Assembly (NCBI GenBank): GCA_036794395.1
Contig: DAIRGS010000184.1
Span: 1-13,888, forward strand
Direction of reading: 5' to 3'
Source of the DNA: DASXMX01 sp036794395
GTDB taxonomy: Bacteria > Planctomycetota > Phycisphaerae > Tepidisphaerales > Tepidisphaeraceae
DNA length: 13,888 bases
Positions 7,201 to 13,490 of the stretch are shown one piece after another. The position numbers and the translations under genes were made by a program. The notes under the pieces were generated by a model that saw only the letters and a list, made by a program, of their open reading frames with translations, was not told the origin of the DNA and ran no database searches. Position 1 is the stretch's first letter. Every line of letters starts with the position of its first letter.

Positions 7201-8025
7201 ATGATAGAACAGGAGTGTCTCGATCACGCTTTGGAGAAGATTGGCCAGATAATCATGACGTCGAATATGGGCCAACTCATGGGCAAGCAGCGATTCGAGT
7301 TGATCGACTGACAACTCGCTCAAAATACTGGCCGGGATGAGCACAACCGGCCGTAAAATCCCAATAACCATCGGGCTGTAGACCGTTGCCGATTCAAGGA
7401 CGCGGACGGGAGCGGAGATGGCCAGGTATTTTCGGAATCGTTCCGCGGCTTGGCGCAAAAACTCGGGCGCAGGCCGCGTACACATCTTTTTGAGGCGATG
7501 GAGGGCGATCCAGCCTCCAAAGTTCCAAAGTGAAATTGCCGCCACACCGGTCGCCCACACGAGCACAAGCCACGGAAGCACGATCTGTGGAAGTCGGGCC
7601 GTGGTTGTCTCGTGCGAAGCCACGGCTGGATGGGAATTGGGAACGACTTGACGGGCGGGAGTGCCTTTGGCGAGCGCTGCGGATGGAAGGTCCGATCGAT
7701 GGGTTTCAGAACGCGCGTCGATGTCAGAAGGCACATCGGCCTTGAAGGCGCTGGACGATCCTCTCGGGACCGCGTTTTGTTCGATTGCGGCATGTCTTTG
7801 ACTTACAGGCGGAGCAATGAAGAAGAACGAGGCGAGGGGTAATAGCGCGAGGCAAGCCATCGCGGCGCATGCCGACACGTAACGCGCGTGAGAACTTGCA
7901 CGGCGCGTTGCCGTGCGGATCAGGAGCAGCGCGATGGCCACCGCCGCCCCTTGCCAAAGCGAATGCACCAGCGTCCAGCCGATCCGTATCACAACCGGCG
8001 AATCGAGAAGGGGGGTAAGGGTCAT
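4273..8025 (-). CDS. M56 (BlaR1/MecR1-like) membrane metallopeptidase with beta-sandwich repeats and SLBB-like domain
   Basis: Predicted sensor protease that would read an extracytoplasmic signal and inactivate the BlaI-type repressor encoded just upstream. The 1250-aa protein starts at an ATG overlapping the repressor stop (ATGA). N-terminal helices lie at about 15-36, 50-71, 147-170 and 265-285, with a last one at about 353-371. The zinc motif is HELAH (249-253); Glu290 in ERENCCDD is the likely third ligand. From 372 on the protein should be outside the membrane. Up to six carboxypeptidase-regulatory-like beta-sandwich units span about 404-1035, with recurring 'DG.F.....G.....V' motifs near 543, 645, 783, 859 and 984. 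A charged coiled-coil follows (about 1075-1150), then a C-terminal SLBB-like beta-grasp (about 1158-1242: GSVARPGIFTLP, LKAVLDAG, LSPNDIIDV). The penicillin-binding domain of BlaR1/MecR1 is absent, so a beta-lactam response is unlikely. Ligand unknown. Confidence 0.85.
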   Translation of the reverse strand: MTLTPLLDSPVVIRIGWTLVHSLWQGAAVAIALLLIRTATRRASSHARYVSACAAMACLALLPLASFFFIAPPVSQRHAAIEQNAVPRGSSSAFKADVPSDIDARSETHRSDLPSAALAKGTPARQVVPNSHPAVASHETTTARLPQIVLPWLVLVWATGVAAISLWNFGGWIALHRLKKMCTRPAPEFLRQAAERFRKYLAISAPVRVLESATVYSPMVIGILRPVVLIPASILSELSVDQLESLLAHELAHIRRHDYLANLLQSVIETLLFYHPVVWWISSVIRAERENCCDDIALEVAGDRASYANALAAIASAAAPALAPAATGGLLLARIRRVLALPELDSARAPRWIAGAAGLALVAAAAIPLLMPPTARAKSEQAAISTTRPSTAPTSRPVTSTNADELTLTFVGADSKPLGGASVTVAGSGALIIVTNGELKSHGSAIETVLTDKGGQARIRRLADKQSRVLALHPSGYALLDSSQIGTSPTIHIPAWAAIEGTAMIGTKSAAGKRVGLFTFPILHQDHNNSIEFNSAAVVDASGHFRIERVPPGKVNVGIEQTMREGPFTSVGYPQSVPVTVGPGEVAQVTIGGKGRPVIGHILTPPGVGQSIDWAYARTNLSNKSFPRRTPGVEQMIISIPVGADGSFRVEDVSAGEYKIEVKAMPSFIRDDPNNNYFSRGDEVIADASMPFTIPPMPEGRSDEPFDVGAIQLASKPQAHSDPEIDHGPQEQFAGTVQTPDGTPAANATVLLCPSGLEFFATVKNGQLLAWAPSLRRIVTDAQGRFHFSVAHGNYTCLITHPTGSYQANAELPKPDQIISLKAWSRISGHVYSGDKPIGDVQVLATRPQYSTTTVSHADGSFLLDFVPGGAEVSVSNRIEVPSPNRSSSRANLTRVMVEPGQTKEVNLGGGGRAVFGRVILPPERPGRSLRIESLIIPDVVHGGDGIPTSWFDMSPDARRSWYTNHWNGSLEADRSYPVVFKSDGRFRAEGLPVGNFVLIVEAYDAQLTRDQLMSFAYAFEITSAARTDQPLEFPVFKSDGTFKATPPENKSRAPGPQAFVQPTVDSILQPPLKYRIYEEKIKHEKAVKSATEAVERVRTLVLEAVERAVAVERRNPAPSEIAQARIEVTTLGRLLIDTKESLKNEVQAAAEFDARKPPFIGVFGSVARPGIFTLPKGAGVLKAVLDAGVDLNDPAYTMITITHFDEVGNHPKSAAFSLADLKRGNAPDVTLSPNDIIDVQRPAAGKWGH

Positions 8026-8411
8026 GGCCGGCCTCCTTCGAGTTTCTTGAGCAGCTTGCGGATTTCGGAAAGTTCTTCAGCGGTCACGCGCTCGGATTGA
8101 ACGGCCCGGAGAACCAGCTTGCGGGCCGAGCCGCCGAAAACCTTTTGGACCAGGTCGTCCACCATGTTCGCCTGGGTTTGCTCCTGCGGAATGGCCGGGG
8201 AATACAACTGCGGACGGCACGCCTCATCGCGCGTGAGCACGCCCTTTTCGAACATGACCTGCATCATTTTGAGGGTCGTTGAGTACCCGGTGTCGCGAAT
8301 ATCGGACAGCGCGAGGTGGACTTCTCGCACGGTTGATGGGCCGCGTTCCCAGAGCACCCGAAGAATTGCCAGCTCCACATCGGTGGGCTGCGCTGAAGCT
8401 TTTCTGGCCAT
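8022..8411 (-). CDS. BlaI/MecI/CopY-family transcriptional repressor
   Basis: A 129-aa winged-helix repressor. The wHTH covers about 8-72, with TDVELAILRVLWERGPSTVR and GYSTTLKMMQVMFEKGVL (recognition helix and turn) closely matching the family. The C-terminal helices (about 80-125) should dimerise and are where the family is cleaved, though I see no obvious Asn-Phe site as in staphylococcal BlaI. It is cotranscribed with the M56 peptidase through a 4-bp overlap, the usual repressor-sensor pairing. Two palindromes just upstream are probable autoregulatory operators, and GGAG lies 10 nt before the ATG within a hairpin. Its regulon beyond its own operon cannot be told from this window; no beta-lactamase or copper gene is present. 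Confidence 0.92.
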   Translation of the reverse strand: MARKASAQPTDVELAILRVLWERGPSTVREVHLALSDIRDTGYSTTLKMMQVMFEKGVLTRDEACRPQLYSPAIPQEQTQANMVDDLVQKVFGGSARKLVLRAVQSERVTAEELSEIRKLLKKLEGGRP

Positions 8412-8429
8412 TTTGGATGAACTCCAAAA
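8411..8429 (-). promoter_or_regulatory. Hairpin covering the blaI ribosome-binding site
   Basis: TTTTGGA and TCCAAAA form a 7-bp stem with a 5-nt loop directly before the blaI-type start; the last stem base is the A of the ATG. The GGAG ribosome-binding site lies in the stem and loop edge, so folding would hinder initiation. The stem is AU-rich, so its strength is uncertain. Confidence 0.35.
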
Positions 8430-8445
8430 GCGTCATTCGAAATGT

Positions 8446-8461
8446 GACGAACGAATTCGTC
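8446..8461 (-). promoter_or_regulatory. Probable BlaI operator, box 1
   Basis: GACGAACGAATTCGTC contains two overlapping dyads: perfect ACGAATTCGT (8451-8460) and ACGAA-N4-TTCGT (8447-8460). It would fall just after the predicted transcription start. An extra partial dyad (CGTCA-N9-TGACG, 8431-8449) adjoins it on the gene side. Its position before an autoregulated repressor gene and its duplication in box 2 support operator function. Confidence 0.6.
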
Positions 8462-8471
8462 CACGTGTGGG

Positions 8472-8501
8472 ATGATATAACGAACGAATTCGTCAATGCA
8501 A
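8472..8501 (-). promoter_or_regulatory. blaI-M56 promoter with operator box 2 in the spacer
   Basis: On the minus strand, TTGCAT (8501-8496) and TATCAT (8477-8472) are separated by 18 bp; the -10 matches the consensus at 5 of 6 and the -35 at only 3 of 6 positions. The spacer is filled by the second operator copy (8479-8494), identical to box 1 over 15 bp (ACGAACGAATTCGTC). Box centres are 33 bp apart, about three helical turns, so two repressor dimers would bind the same face of the DNA. The promoter call is weaker than the operator call. Confidence 0.5.
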
Positions 8502-8537
8502 GAGAAATCCTGGCGCTAGCCCGGAGAACTCAGGATT

Positions 8538-8567
8538 CACCGCAGAGCCGCGGAGAACGCAGAGAAA
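8538..8567. repeat. 9-bp-period CRSAGAG repeat
   Basis: Three consecutive units of about 9 bp read CCGCAGAGC, CGCGGAGAA and CGCAGAGAA. They resemble the more extensive CACGGA repeats at the right end of the window (13491 onward) and belong to the same style of dispersed intergenic repeat. Confidence 0.5.
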
Positions 8568-8676
8568 ACAGGAGAATTAGAATGTTTGAGCTGCGCAACG
8601 TGCGCTACAAGCTACATTGTATTTTTGCCTGTAAGCCCTTGGCCCTTCTGAATTCTCTCGAGCGACGTATTGAAAT

Positions 8677-8757
8677 TGGGAAAACCAAGTTTCGACACAC
8701 GGACAACCTTGTGGATTGTCGGAGGAAATGCTCGCTCAAGGGGAGTTGGTTTTCCCA
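8677..8757. repeat. 12-bp inverted repeat enclosing a smaller hairpin
   Basis: TGGGAAAACCAA (8677-8688) and TTGGTTTTCCCA (8746-8757) are perfect complements 57 nt apart. Inside, GACAACC (8702-8708) pairs with GGATTGTC (8713-8720) through one bulged A and a 4-nt loop. The layout would fit a structured RNA or a very small terminal-inverted-repeat element. No transposase is associated. Confidence 0.5.
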
Positions 8758-8793
8758 CATGTCACGCGTCGCCGGACCCGAAGCCGCCCCGTC

Positions 8794-8812
8794 CACGGCC
8801 TGGAAGGCCGTG
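8794..8812. repeat. Perfect 8-bp extragenic hairpin
   Basis: CACGGCCT-GGA-AGGCCGTG is a GC-rich stem with a 3-nt loop. It is followed 6 bp later by CGATGC-AATG-GCATCG (8819-8834). Neither has a T-tract. They look like extragenic palindromes, possibly with termination activity for the operon reading leftward from gyrA. Confidence 0.55.
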
Positions 8813-8926
8813 CCACTTCGATGCAATGGCATCGGACGGCGCACGACCATAGGAGAATAGGACGCGCCGCTACGTGATGACGTGATTTGGCATTCCGCAG
8901 AGCCATGTCGATTGTGCGCCTGCAAG

Positions 8927-10294
8927 TCAACCCAGAACGAGAATCATCACGGTGGTCGCGACGGCGTTATTGAGGGCGTGGGCGACGGCGGAGGCGATGG
9001 TCGTGCCGCGCCATTCGCGGATGGCGGCGAACGTGATGCCGATGGCCGCCAGGAGTGGGATGGCGGTCCAGCCCTGGGGGTGGAGGGATGCGAAGATGAC
9101 GCCGGACAGGAGCGCCGAGAAGAGCCAGCGATGGGACGCGCGGAGATGATGGAACAGTGCGCCGCGAAACATGGTTTCTTCGACGATCGGGGCCCATATG
9201 CTGGCAAGCACATAGAGGCCGACGATCGCACGAGCACTCGCGCCTCCCGCGCCGAAGACAATTGGATGAATCGGTTTCTCGCCCGATATGGATGAAAGCA
9301 GCGCGGTGATAGAGATCGCAACCGCGAGCAGTGGCATGGTGGCCACATACGCTCCGATTCCCGCCAGCGCTTCGCGAAAAAACCCACGGCCAGCCTGCCA
9401 GCCAAGTCCGCGGCGGAGATCGTTCCATTTGACTCCACGGAGTAAAGGCCAGCACGCGGCGAAAATCACCCACGCGGTGTCGAGGACATACGCGCTCCAG
9501 GTTGAACGAATATGCGCATAATGAAAGAGGACGCCGATCCCCACATAACCGACCAGATATAACGCGAATGCTTCGATAAACGGACCGCTGTCGAGCCGGC
9601 TCTTTTCATAAACAAACTGAACCCGGCCATCCACGAGCCGCACGATCGCGAGGGTGAACAGACCAATGCCGGCTAATAACAAAACGCCAATCAACAGCTC
9701 GAACCCGATGCTCGCAACCAAGGCGCGAACCGAACTGGAAACAATCTTCTGCCGCGGCTGATCGGTTGATGGTTGCCCGAAGCTTAGAGCGAGTTGTCCA
9801 TGCCAGCCCAGATCGGCAACAAGCTGGCTTCTCGATTGGAGTGAGAGTGCGGCGGGGGATTCGGTGTAGAGCGTTCGCAGTGATTGGGAATCGGCTTTCA
9901 GGTCCGGTGTATTTAGCATCGACCTGCTGCGGTCGAGTTCATCAATTGCCGCAGCGGCTCCGTTTAATTCGCCAATGACGGTGACGTTCTGAAGTCGCTG
10001 AGTGGGCGTATGAGCCTGGGCACCAATTTGGCCACTCACCTGGCGGATTTTATCGCGGCCTTTCTCTTCAGCTCCGCTGGTTTGGAGAAGAATGCGATAG
10101 CCCACAGCATTTCGCGACGCCATCTGAAGCGAGATATCATCCCCGGCTTGCTCAGCGGCAGGGGTGTGCGCATTCAGCCAAGTGCGGATGATGACGAAAA
10201 CCAACACCCCAACAATGGCGACCCACGCCACACCAACCCCCACGCGGCGATTAGCCCGTGGCGGAAGCTGTTGAGAAAACCGGTCCCCGCTCAT
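8927..10294 (-). CDS. CPBP-family intramembrane glutamic endopeptidase
   Basis: A 455-aa membrane protein of the CPBP (CAAX protease and bacteriocin-processing) family. The core motifs are present in order: EETMFR (372-377; Glu catalytic pair and Arg), LHPQG (404-408; His405) and HALNN (439-443). Hydrophobic helices lie near 18-38, 193-218, 240-260, 268-285, 311-335, 352-372, 388-403, 409-425 and 430-452. The first helix is followed by a soluble region of about 150 residues (39-190) that is longer than in minimal members, probably extracytoplasmic. Its ATG overlaps the gyrA stop by 4 bp (ATGA), so it should be translationally coupled to gyrA. No bacteriocin, prenylation or lantibiotic genes are nearby, so the substrate is unknown. 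Confidence 0.88.
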   Translation of the reverse strand: MSGDRFSQQLPPRANRRVGVGVAWVAIVGVLVFVIIRTWLNAHTPAAEQAGDDISLQMASRNAVGYRILLQTSGAEEKGRDKIRQVSGQIGAQAHTPTQRLQNVTVIGELNGAAAAIDELDRSRSMLNTPDLKADSQSLRTLYTESPAALSLQSRSQLVADLGWHGQLALSFGQPSTDQPRQKIVSSSVRALVASIGFELLIGVLLLAGIGLFTLAIVRLVDGRVQFVYEKSRLDSGPFIEAFALYLVGYVGIGVLFHYAHIRSTWSAYVLDTAWVIFAACWPLLRGVKWNDLRRGLGWQAGRGFFREALAGIGAYVATMPLLAVAISITALLSSISGEKPIHPIVFGAGGASARAIVGLYVLASIWAPIVEETMFRGALFHHLRASHRWLFSALLSGVIFASLHPQGWTAIPLLAAIGITFAAIREWRGTTIASAVAHALNNAVATTVMILVLG

Positions 10295-13035
10295 GCGCCC
10301 GCCGGACTTTCATCCGGTCCGGGATCGCCATCGTCTGCCGCGGCCGGCGGAGGCGTTTGCGGTTCCGTGGGCTGAGTGTCGCCACCGCCCGTGGCCTCCG
10401 GAGCCGGGCCGGCGCCATCAGCCCCTTCAACCGTTTCCACCTTATCCGGCTCGGCATCCACCTTGGCCATGGCCACAAGCACGTCGCCATCATCGAGATT
10501 GATCAGCTTCACCCCGGCCGCGTTGCGGCCGGTTTCGCGAATCTCGCTGCACCGCGTGCGCATCAGAATCCCCTTTTGCGTGATGAGCATCAGCTCATCC
10601 TCATTACAAACGGCCTTCATGCCGACGACATCGCCATTGCGGTCAGTGGTCTTGATGTTGATAACGCCTTTGCCCCCTCGACGGATCAGGCGGTATTCCT
10701 CGACGGGGGTTCGCTTGCCAAACCCGTTTACGCAGCCTGTCAGCACCATGCATTGGGTCAAGTCTTGCGTCTGCGGGACCACGATCATCGAAACAACCGC
10801 ATCATCCGCCTCAAGCTCGATTCCCTTCACGCCACCCGCCGGCCGGCCCATCGCGCGGACATCCGTTTCGATGAACCGGATCGCCATTCCATGCTGCGTG
10901 CCGAGCAAAACCTGATCTTGTCCGCTGGTGATTTCAACGCCGATCAGTTCATCGCCTTCTTCCAGGCCAATTGCAATGATGCCGTTCTGGCGGATGTTGC
11001 CATAAGCGCCAAGCGCGGTCTTCTTCACCACGCCTTTTTTCGTGCCGAAGGTCAGGAAGTGCTCTTCCTTACCAAAGTCTTTGATCGCAAGAACATTGGC
11101 AACCTTCTCATTCGGCTGAAATTCCAGCAGGTTGGCGATCGCCCGGCCCTGGCTCGTCCGGCTCATTTCCGGGACGTCGTAAACCCGCCGCTCATAAACC
11201 CGGCCCTGATTGGTGAAGAACAGGAGATAGTCGTGCGTATTGGCGACGAACAGGTGCTCGGCAAAATCGCCTTCACGCGATTCGGTGCCCTTGATTCCGC
11301 GTCCGCCCCGGCTCTGCGATCTGTAGACTCCAACCGGCTGCCGTTTGATGTATCCTTCGTGCGAAACGGTGACGATGACATCTTCCTGAGGAATCAGGTT
11401 CTCCATGTTGAACCCGGACACCGCGCCAGTGATGTCGGTGCGACGATCATCGCCGTACTTCTCCTTCATCTCGTAGGTGTCTTCGCGGATGATGTCCATC
11501 AGGTAGCCGGCATCACCGAGGATCCGTTCGTATTCTTCAATCTGCTCGGCGACTTCGTTGTATTCACCGACCAGTTTTTCAATTTCAAGCCCGACCAACT
11601 GAATGAGCTGAAGCCGGCCAATCGCCTCGGCCTGAGCCCGCGACACGCGGAATGTCGGCACGATGCCGCCCGGTTCCACTGCAAAGATCTCCGGGTGCTG
11701 AAGCGTGATGCGCGTCGGCAGTTTGCCCGCCTGCTCGCTTTTGGGATCAATGCGAAATCCCTGAAGCATCAATTTCTCAATCGCTTCATCGCGCGTCTTG
11801 CTGCTGCGAATCAGGCGAATGATTTCGTCAATATCGCAGACGGCAAAGATCAACCCTTCGAGAATATGCTCACGCTGCTGCGCCTTGCGAAGCTGGAACT
11901 TCGTCCGCCGCGTAATGACATCGCGGCGATGATCGATAAAGTGCTGAATCAGCTCCTTAAGACCCATCGTTCGCGGCTGGCGATTCACCAGCGCGATGTT
12001 GATCATGCTCACGGTGATCTGGCACGGCGTGTATTCGTAAAGCTGATTGATGACGACGTTCGGATCGGCATCGCGCTTCAGATCGATCACGATGCGCACC
12101 GCATGGTGCCGGCCGGATTCGTCGTTCACCGCGGAGATATCGGTGATTTGTCCCCGCTTCACCGCCTCAGCCACCGATTCAACGATCGTTTTGCGAATGA
12201 CGCCGTAAGGCATTTCATCGATGACGACACTGGTCCGGCTGCCGGCCTTGGGTTCCTCAACGTGCAGCTTGGCCCGCAGGCAGATTTTCCCGCGGCCGGA
12301 TTTGTAGCCTTCGACAATCCCATCGCGCCCGCAGATGGTCCCACCTGTCGGGAAATCGGGCCCCGGCACGATCTCGAGAAGTTCCTGAAGCGAGAGATCG
12401 GGTTTATCGATAATCTTGATTATTGCATCGCAGATTTCGCGGATGTTGTGCGGCAGAAGGTTGCATGCCATGCCCACCGCGATGCCGGTTGAACCGTTCA
12501 CCAGCAGATTGGGAAACTTCGCCGGCAGAACCGTTGGCTCATCAAAGCCTTGCCGCTCGTCGTAGTTGGGCTGGAAATCGACTGTATCCAGCTTGAGGTC
12601 TTCTAGCATGTCCACCGTCGGTGGGGCCATGCGGCATTCCGTGTAACGCATCGCCGCTGGCGGATCGCCATCGGTCGAGCCAAAATTCCCCTGACCATCT
12701 ACCAATGGATAACGCAAGTTCCAGTTCTGCGTCAGCCGGACCAGCGTCGGGTAGATGACCATGTCCCCGTGTGGGTGGTAGTTTCCGCTCGTGTCGCCAA
12801 CCACCTTCGCGCACTTGATGTGCTTACGGCCCGGCAAAAGATTCAAGTCGTTAATCGCGACGAGAATCCGGCGCTGGCTCGGCTTGAGCCCGTCGCGGAC
12901 ATCGGGCAGCGCCCGGTCCATGATCGTGCTCATGGCATACGTGAGATAACTGTCCTGAAGCTCCTGCTCAATTTGCAGGTCTTCAATTCGATCGATCGGT
13001 CGGGGGGGTGGGGGAGGCGGGGTCGTATCAGCCAT
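10291..13035 (-). CDS. gyrA: DNA gyrase subunit A
   Basis: Subunit A of the type II topoisomerase that adds negative supercoils with GyrB. The 914-aa protein has a proline-rich N-terminus (TTPPPPPPRP), then the DNA-cleavage core with catalytic Tyr131 in AAMRYTECRM. The coiled-coil region around 360-500 is followed by the C-terminal six-bladed wrapping domain from about 540. The GyrA box is QSRGGRG (574-580), and a second box-like IRRGGKG lies at 784-790; both favour gyrase over topoisomerase IV ParC. The acidic, proline-rich tail (about 862-914) is dispensable-looking. In the quinolone-binding region, GDMVIYP (90-96) has Met92 and Pro96 at the positions of E. coli Ser83 and Asp87. AAGGA lies 5 nt before the start. 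The gene is not beside gyrB, and a CPBP protease gene overlaps its end. Confidence 0.96.
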   Translation of the reverse strand: MADTTPPPPPPRPIDRIEDLQIEQELQDSYLTYAMSTIMDRALPDVRDGLKPSQRRILVAINDLNLLPGRKHIKCAKVVGDTSGNYHPHGDMVIYPTLVRLTQNWNLRYPLVDGQGNFGSTDGDPPAAMRYTECRMAPPTVDMLEDLKLDTVDFQPNYDERQGFDEPTVLPAKFPNLLVNGSTGIAVGMACNLLPHNIREICDAIIKIIDKPDLSLQELLEIVPGPDFPTGGTICGRDGIVEGYKSGRGKICLRAKLHVEEPKAGSRTSVVIDEMPYGVIRKTIVESVAEAVKRGQITDISAVNDESGRHHAVRIVIDLKRDADPNVVINQLYEYTPCQITVSMINIALVNRQPRTMGLKELIQHFIDHRRDVITRRTKFQLRKAQQREHILEGLIFAVCDIDEIIRLIRSSKTRDEAIEKLMLQGFRIDPKSEQAGKLPTRITLQHPEIFAVEPGGIVPTFRVSRAQAEAIGRLQLIQLVGLEIEKLVGEYNEVAEQIEEYERILGDAGYLMDIIREDTYEMKEKYGDDRRTDITGAVSGFNMENLIPQEDVIVTVSHEGYIKRQPVGVYRSQSRGGRGIKGTESREGDFAEHLFVANTHDYLLFFTNQGRVYERRVYDVPEMSRTSQGRAIANLLEFQPNEKVANVLAIKDFGKEEHFLTFGTKKGVVKKTALGAYGNIRQNGIIAIGLEEGDELIGVEITSGQDQVLLGTQHGMAIRFIETDVRAMGRPAGGVKGIELEADDAVVSMIVVPQTQDLTQCMVLTGCVNGFGKRTPVEEYRLIRRGGKGVINIKTTDRNGDVVGMKAVCNEDELMLITQKGILMRTRCSEIRETGRNAAGVKLINLDDGDVLVAMAKVDAEPDKVETVEGADGAGPAPEATGGGDTQPTEPQTPPPAAADDGDPGPDESPAGA

Positions 13036-13068
13036 GAATTTCCTTGATCGCCGTGAATAGGTGCGCGC

Positions 13069-13188
13069 TTAAAAGTGCCAGATCGAGACATGCCGCGAAA
13101 TCAAATCGTAGCCGGGAAGCACTATCAGAGACGCGCAGCAACCCGTGCCAAATCCATGCTCCATCTGCTGCATCGGGGACACGTCCAT
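13069..13188 (-). CDS. Possible 39-aa ORF in the gyrA leader
   Basis: A 39-codon frame starting MDVSPMQQMEHGFGTGCCAS and ending SRHVSIWHF sits between the predicted gyrA promoter and gyrA. Its ATG lies about 10 nt after the -10 box, so it would be leaderless or nearly so. It stops 33 nt before the gyrA start. It could be a leader peptide or chance; no family recognised and no ribosome-binding site possible at that spacing. Confidence 0.2.
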   Translation of the reverse strand: MDVSPMQQMEHGFGTGCCASLIVLPGYDLISRHVSIWHF

Positions 13189-13197
13189 GAACGAAAG

Positions 13198-13226
13198 ATT
13201 ATAGAGTAATAACGGTCAAATTTCGA
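13198..13226 (-). promoter_or_regulatory. Probable gyrA promoter
   Basis: On the minus strand a perfect TATAAT (13203-13198) lies 17 bp after TCGAAA (13226-13221), which matches the -35 consensus at 4 of 6 positions. The predicted transcript starts near 13190, leaving a 5' leader of about 155 nt before gyrA. No other stretch between 13036 and 13332 gives a better match. Confidence 0.5.
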
Positions 13227-13332
13227 CCCGCGCAGGCAGGAATCTGAACGCAATTACGCGATCGATTGTATCGTCTCCGAAGGCTGTAATTCAATTTGGC
13301 AATGGAGCGCGAAACACTTCACCATTAGTCGA

Positions 13333-13488
13333 TCAGCGTGAACCGACGAGGGCTGCGATGATCTCCAATACGCGCTCCACCTTCTCCTCCACGCGCGGGC
13401 ACGCTGCAACCGTCCAAAAATTCGGGTGCCCCGCCCACACTTCCGCAAGTTTCGCCCCTGTAGCAATCGCCATCTCCGCATCCTCAAC
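13333..13488 (-). pseudogene. C-terminal remnant of an ATPase/nucleoside-kinase-like gene
   Basis: This frame reads VEDAEMAIATGAKLAEVWAG, then HPNFWTVAACPRVEEKVERV, then LEIIAALVGSR and TGA. The W.GHP.F......-D/V-E.K..RVL.-I pattern resembles the C-terminal end of AAA_28-type predicted ATPases/kinases, recalled from the family and not searched. Coding character stops abruptly at 13489, where the 9-bp-period repeat (CACGGAGAC) begins, so the N-terminal P-loop part is missing. An internal ATG at 13473, with GAGG upstream, could in principle start a 46-aa peptide. I read it as a truncated gene next to repeat DNA. Confidence 0.45.
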
Positions 13489-13490
13489 AT

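Larger units (their letters stand above)
8502..8926. other. Non-coding interval with inverted repeats
   Basis: About 425 bp between the blaI promoter and the stop of the CPBP gene, with no convincing gene. It holds a short 9-bp-period repeat (8538-8567), a long-range 12-bp inverted repeat with an inner hairpin (8677-8757) and two compact perfect hairpins (8794-8812, 8819-8834). On the minus strand the hairpins lie downstream of the gyrA-CPBP operon and may help end its transcript. Confidence 0.6.

Noticed and set aside
4273..8411. Beta-lactam resistance sensor-regulator (blaR1-blaI or mecR1-mecI)
   Set aside because: The peptidase has no penicillin-binding sensor domain and no beta-lactamase or PBP2a gene is nearby. 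Only the signalling scheme is shared.
8582..8860. A 92-codon plus-strand frame with a good AGGAG site 7 nt before its ATG
   Set aside because: The frame runs straight through the 12-bp inverted repeat and two extragenic hairpins, and the translation has no family or composition typical of a protein. The ribosome-binding match alone is not enough.
8605..8925. A 106-codon minus-strand frame
   Set aside because: It covers the same hairpins; its RSGTAFQAVDG stretch is the translation of the GC-rich palindrome, a common false ORF.
10258..12492. A 744-codon open frame on the plus strand opposite gyrA
   Set aside because: It is antisense to a clear gyrA; its His/Asp/Arg-rich, low-complexity translation with no domain is what the complement of a GC-rich gene gives.
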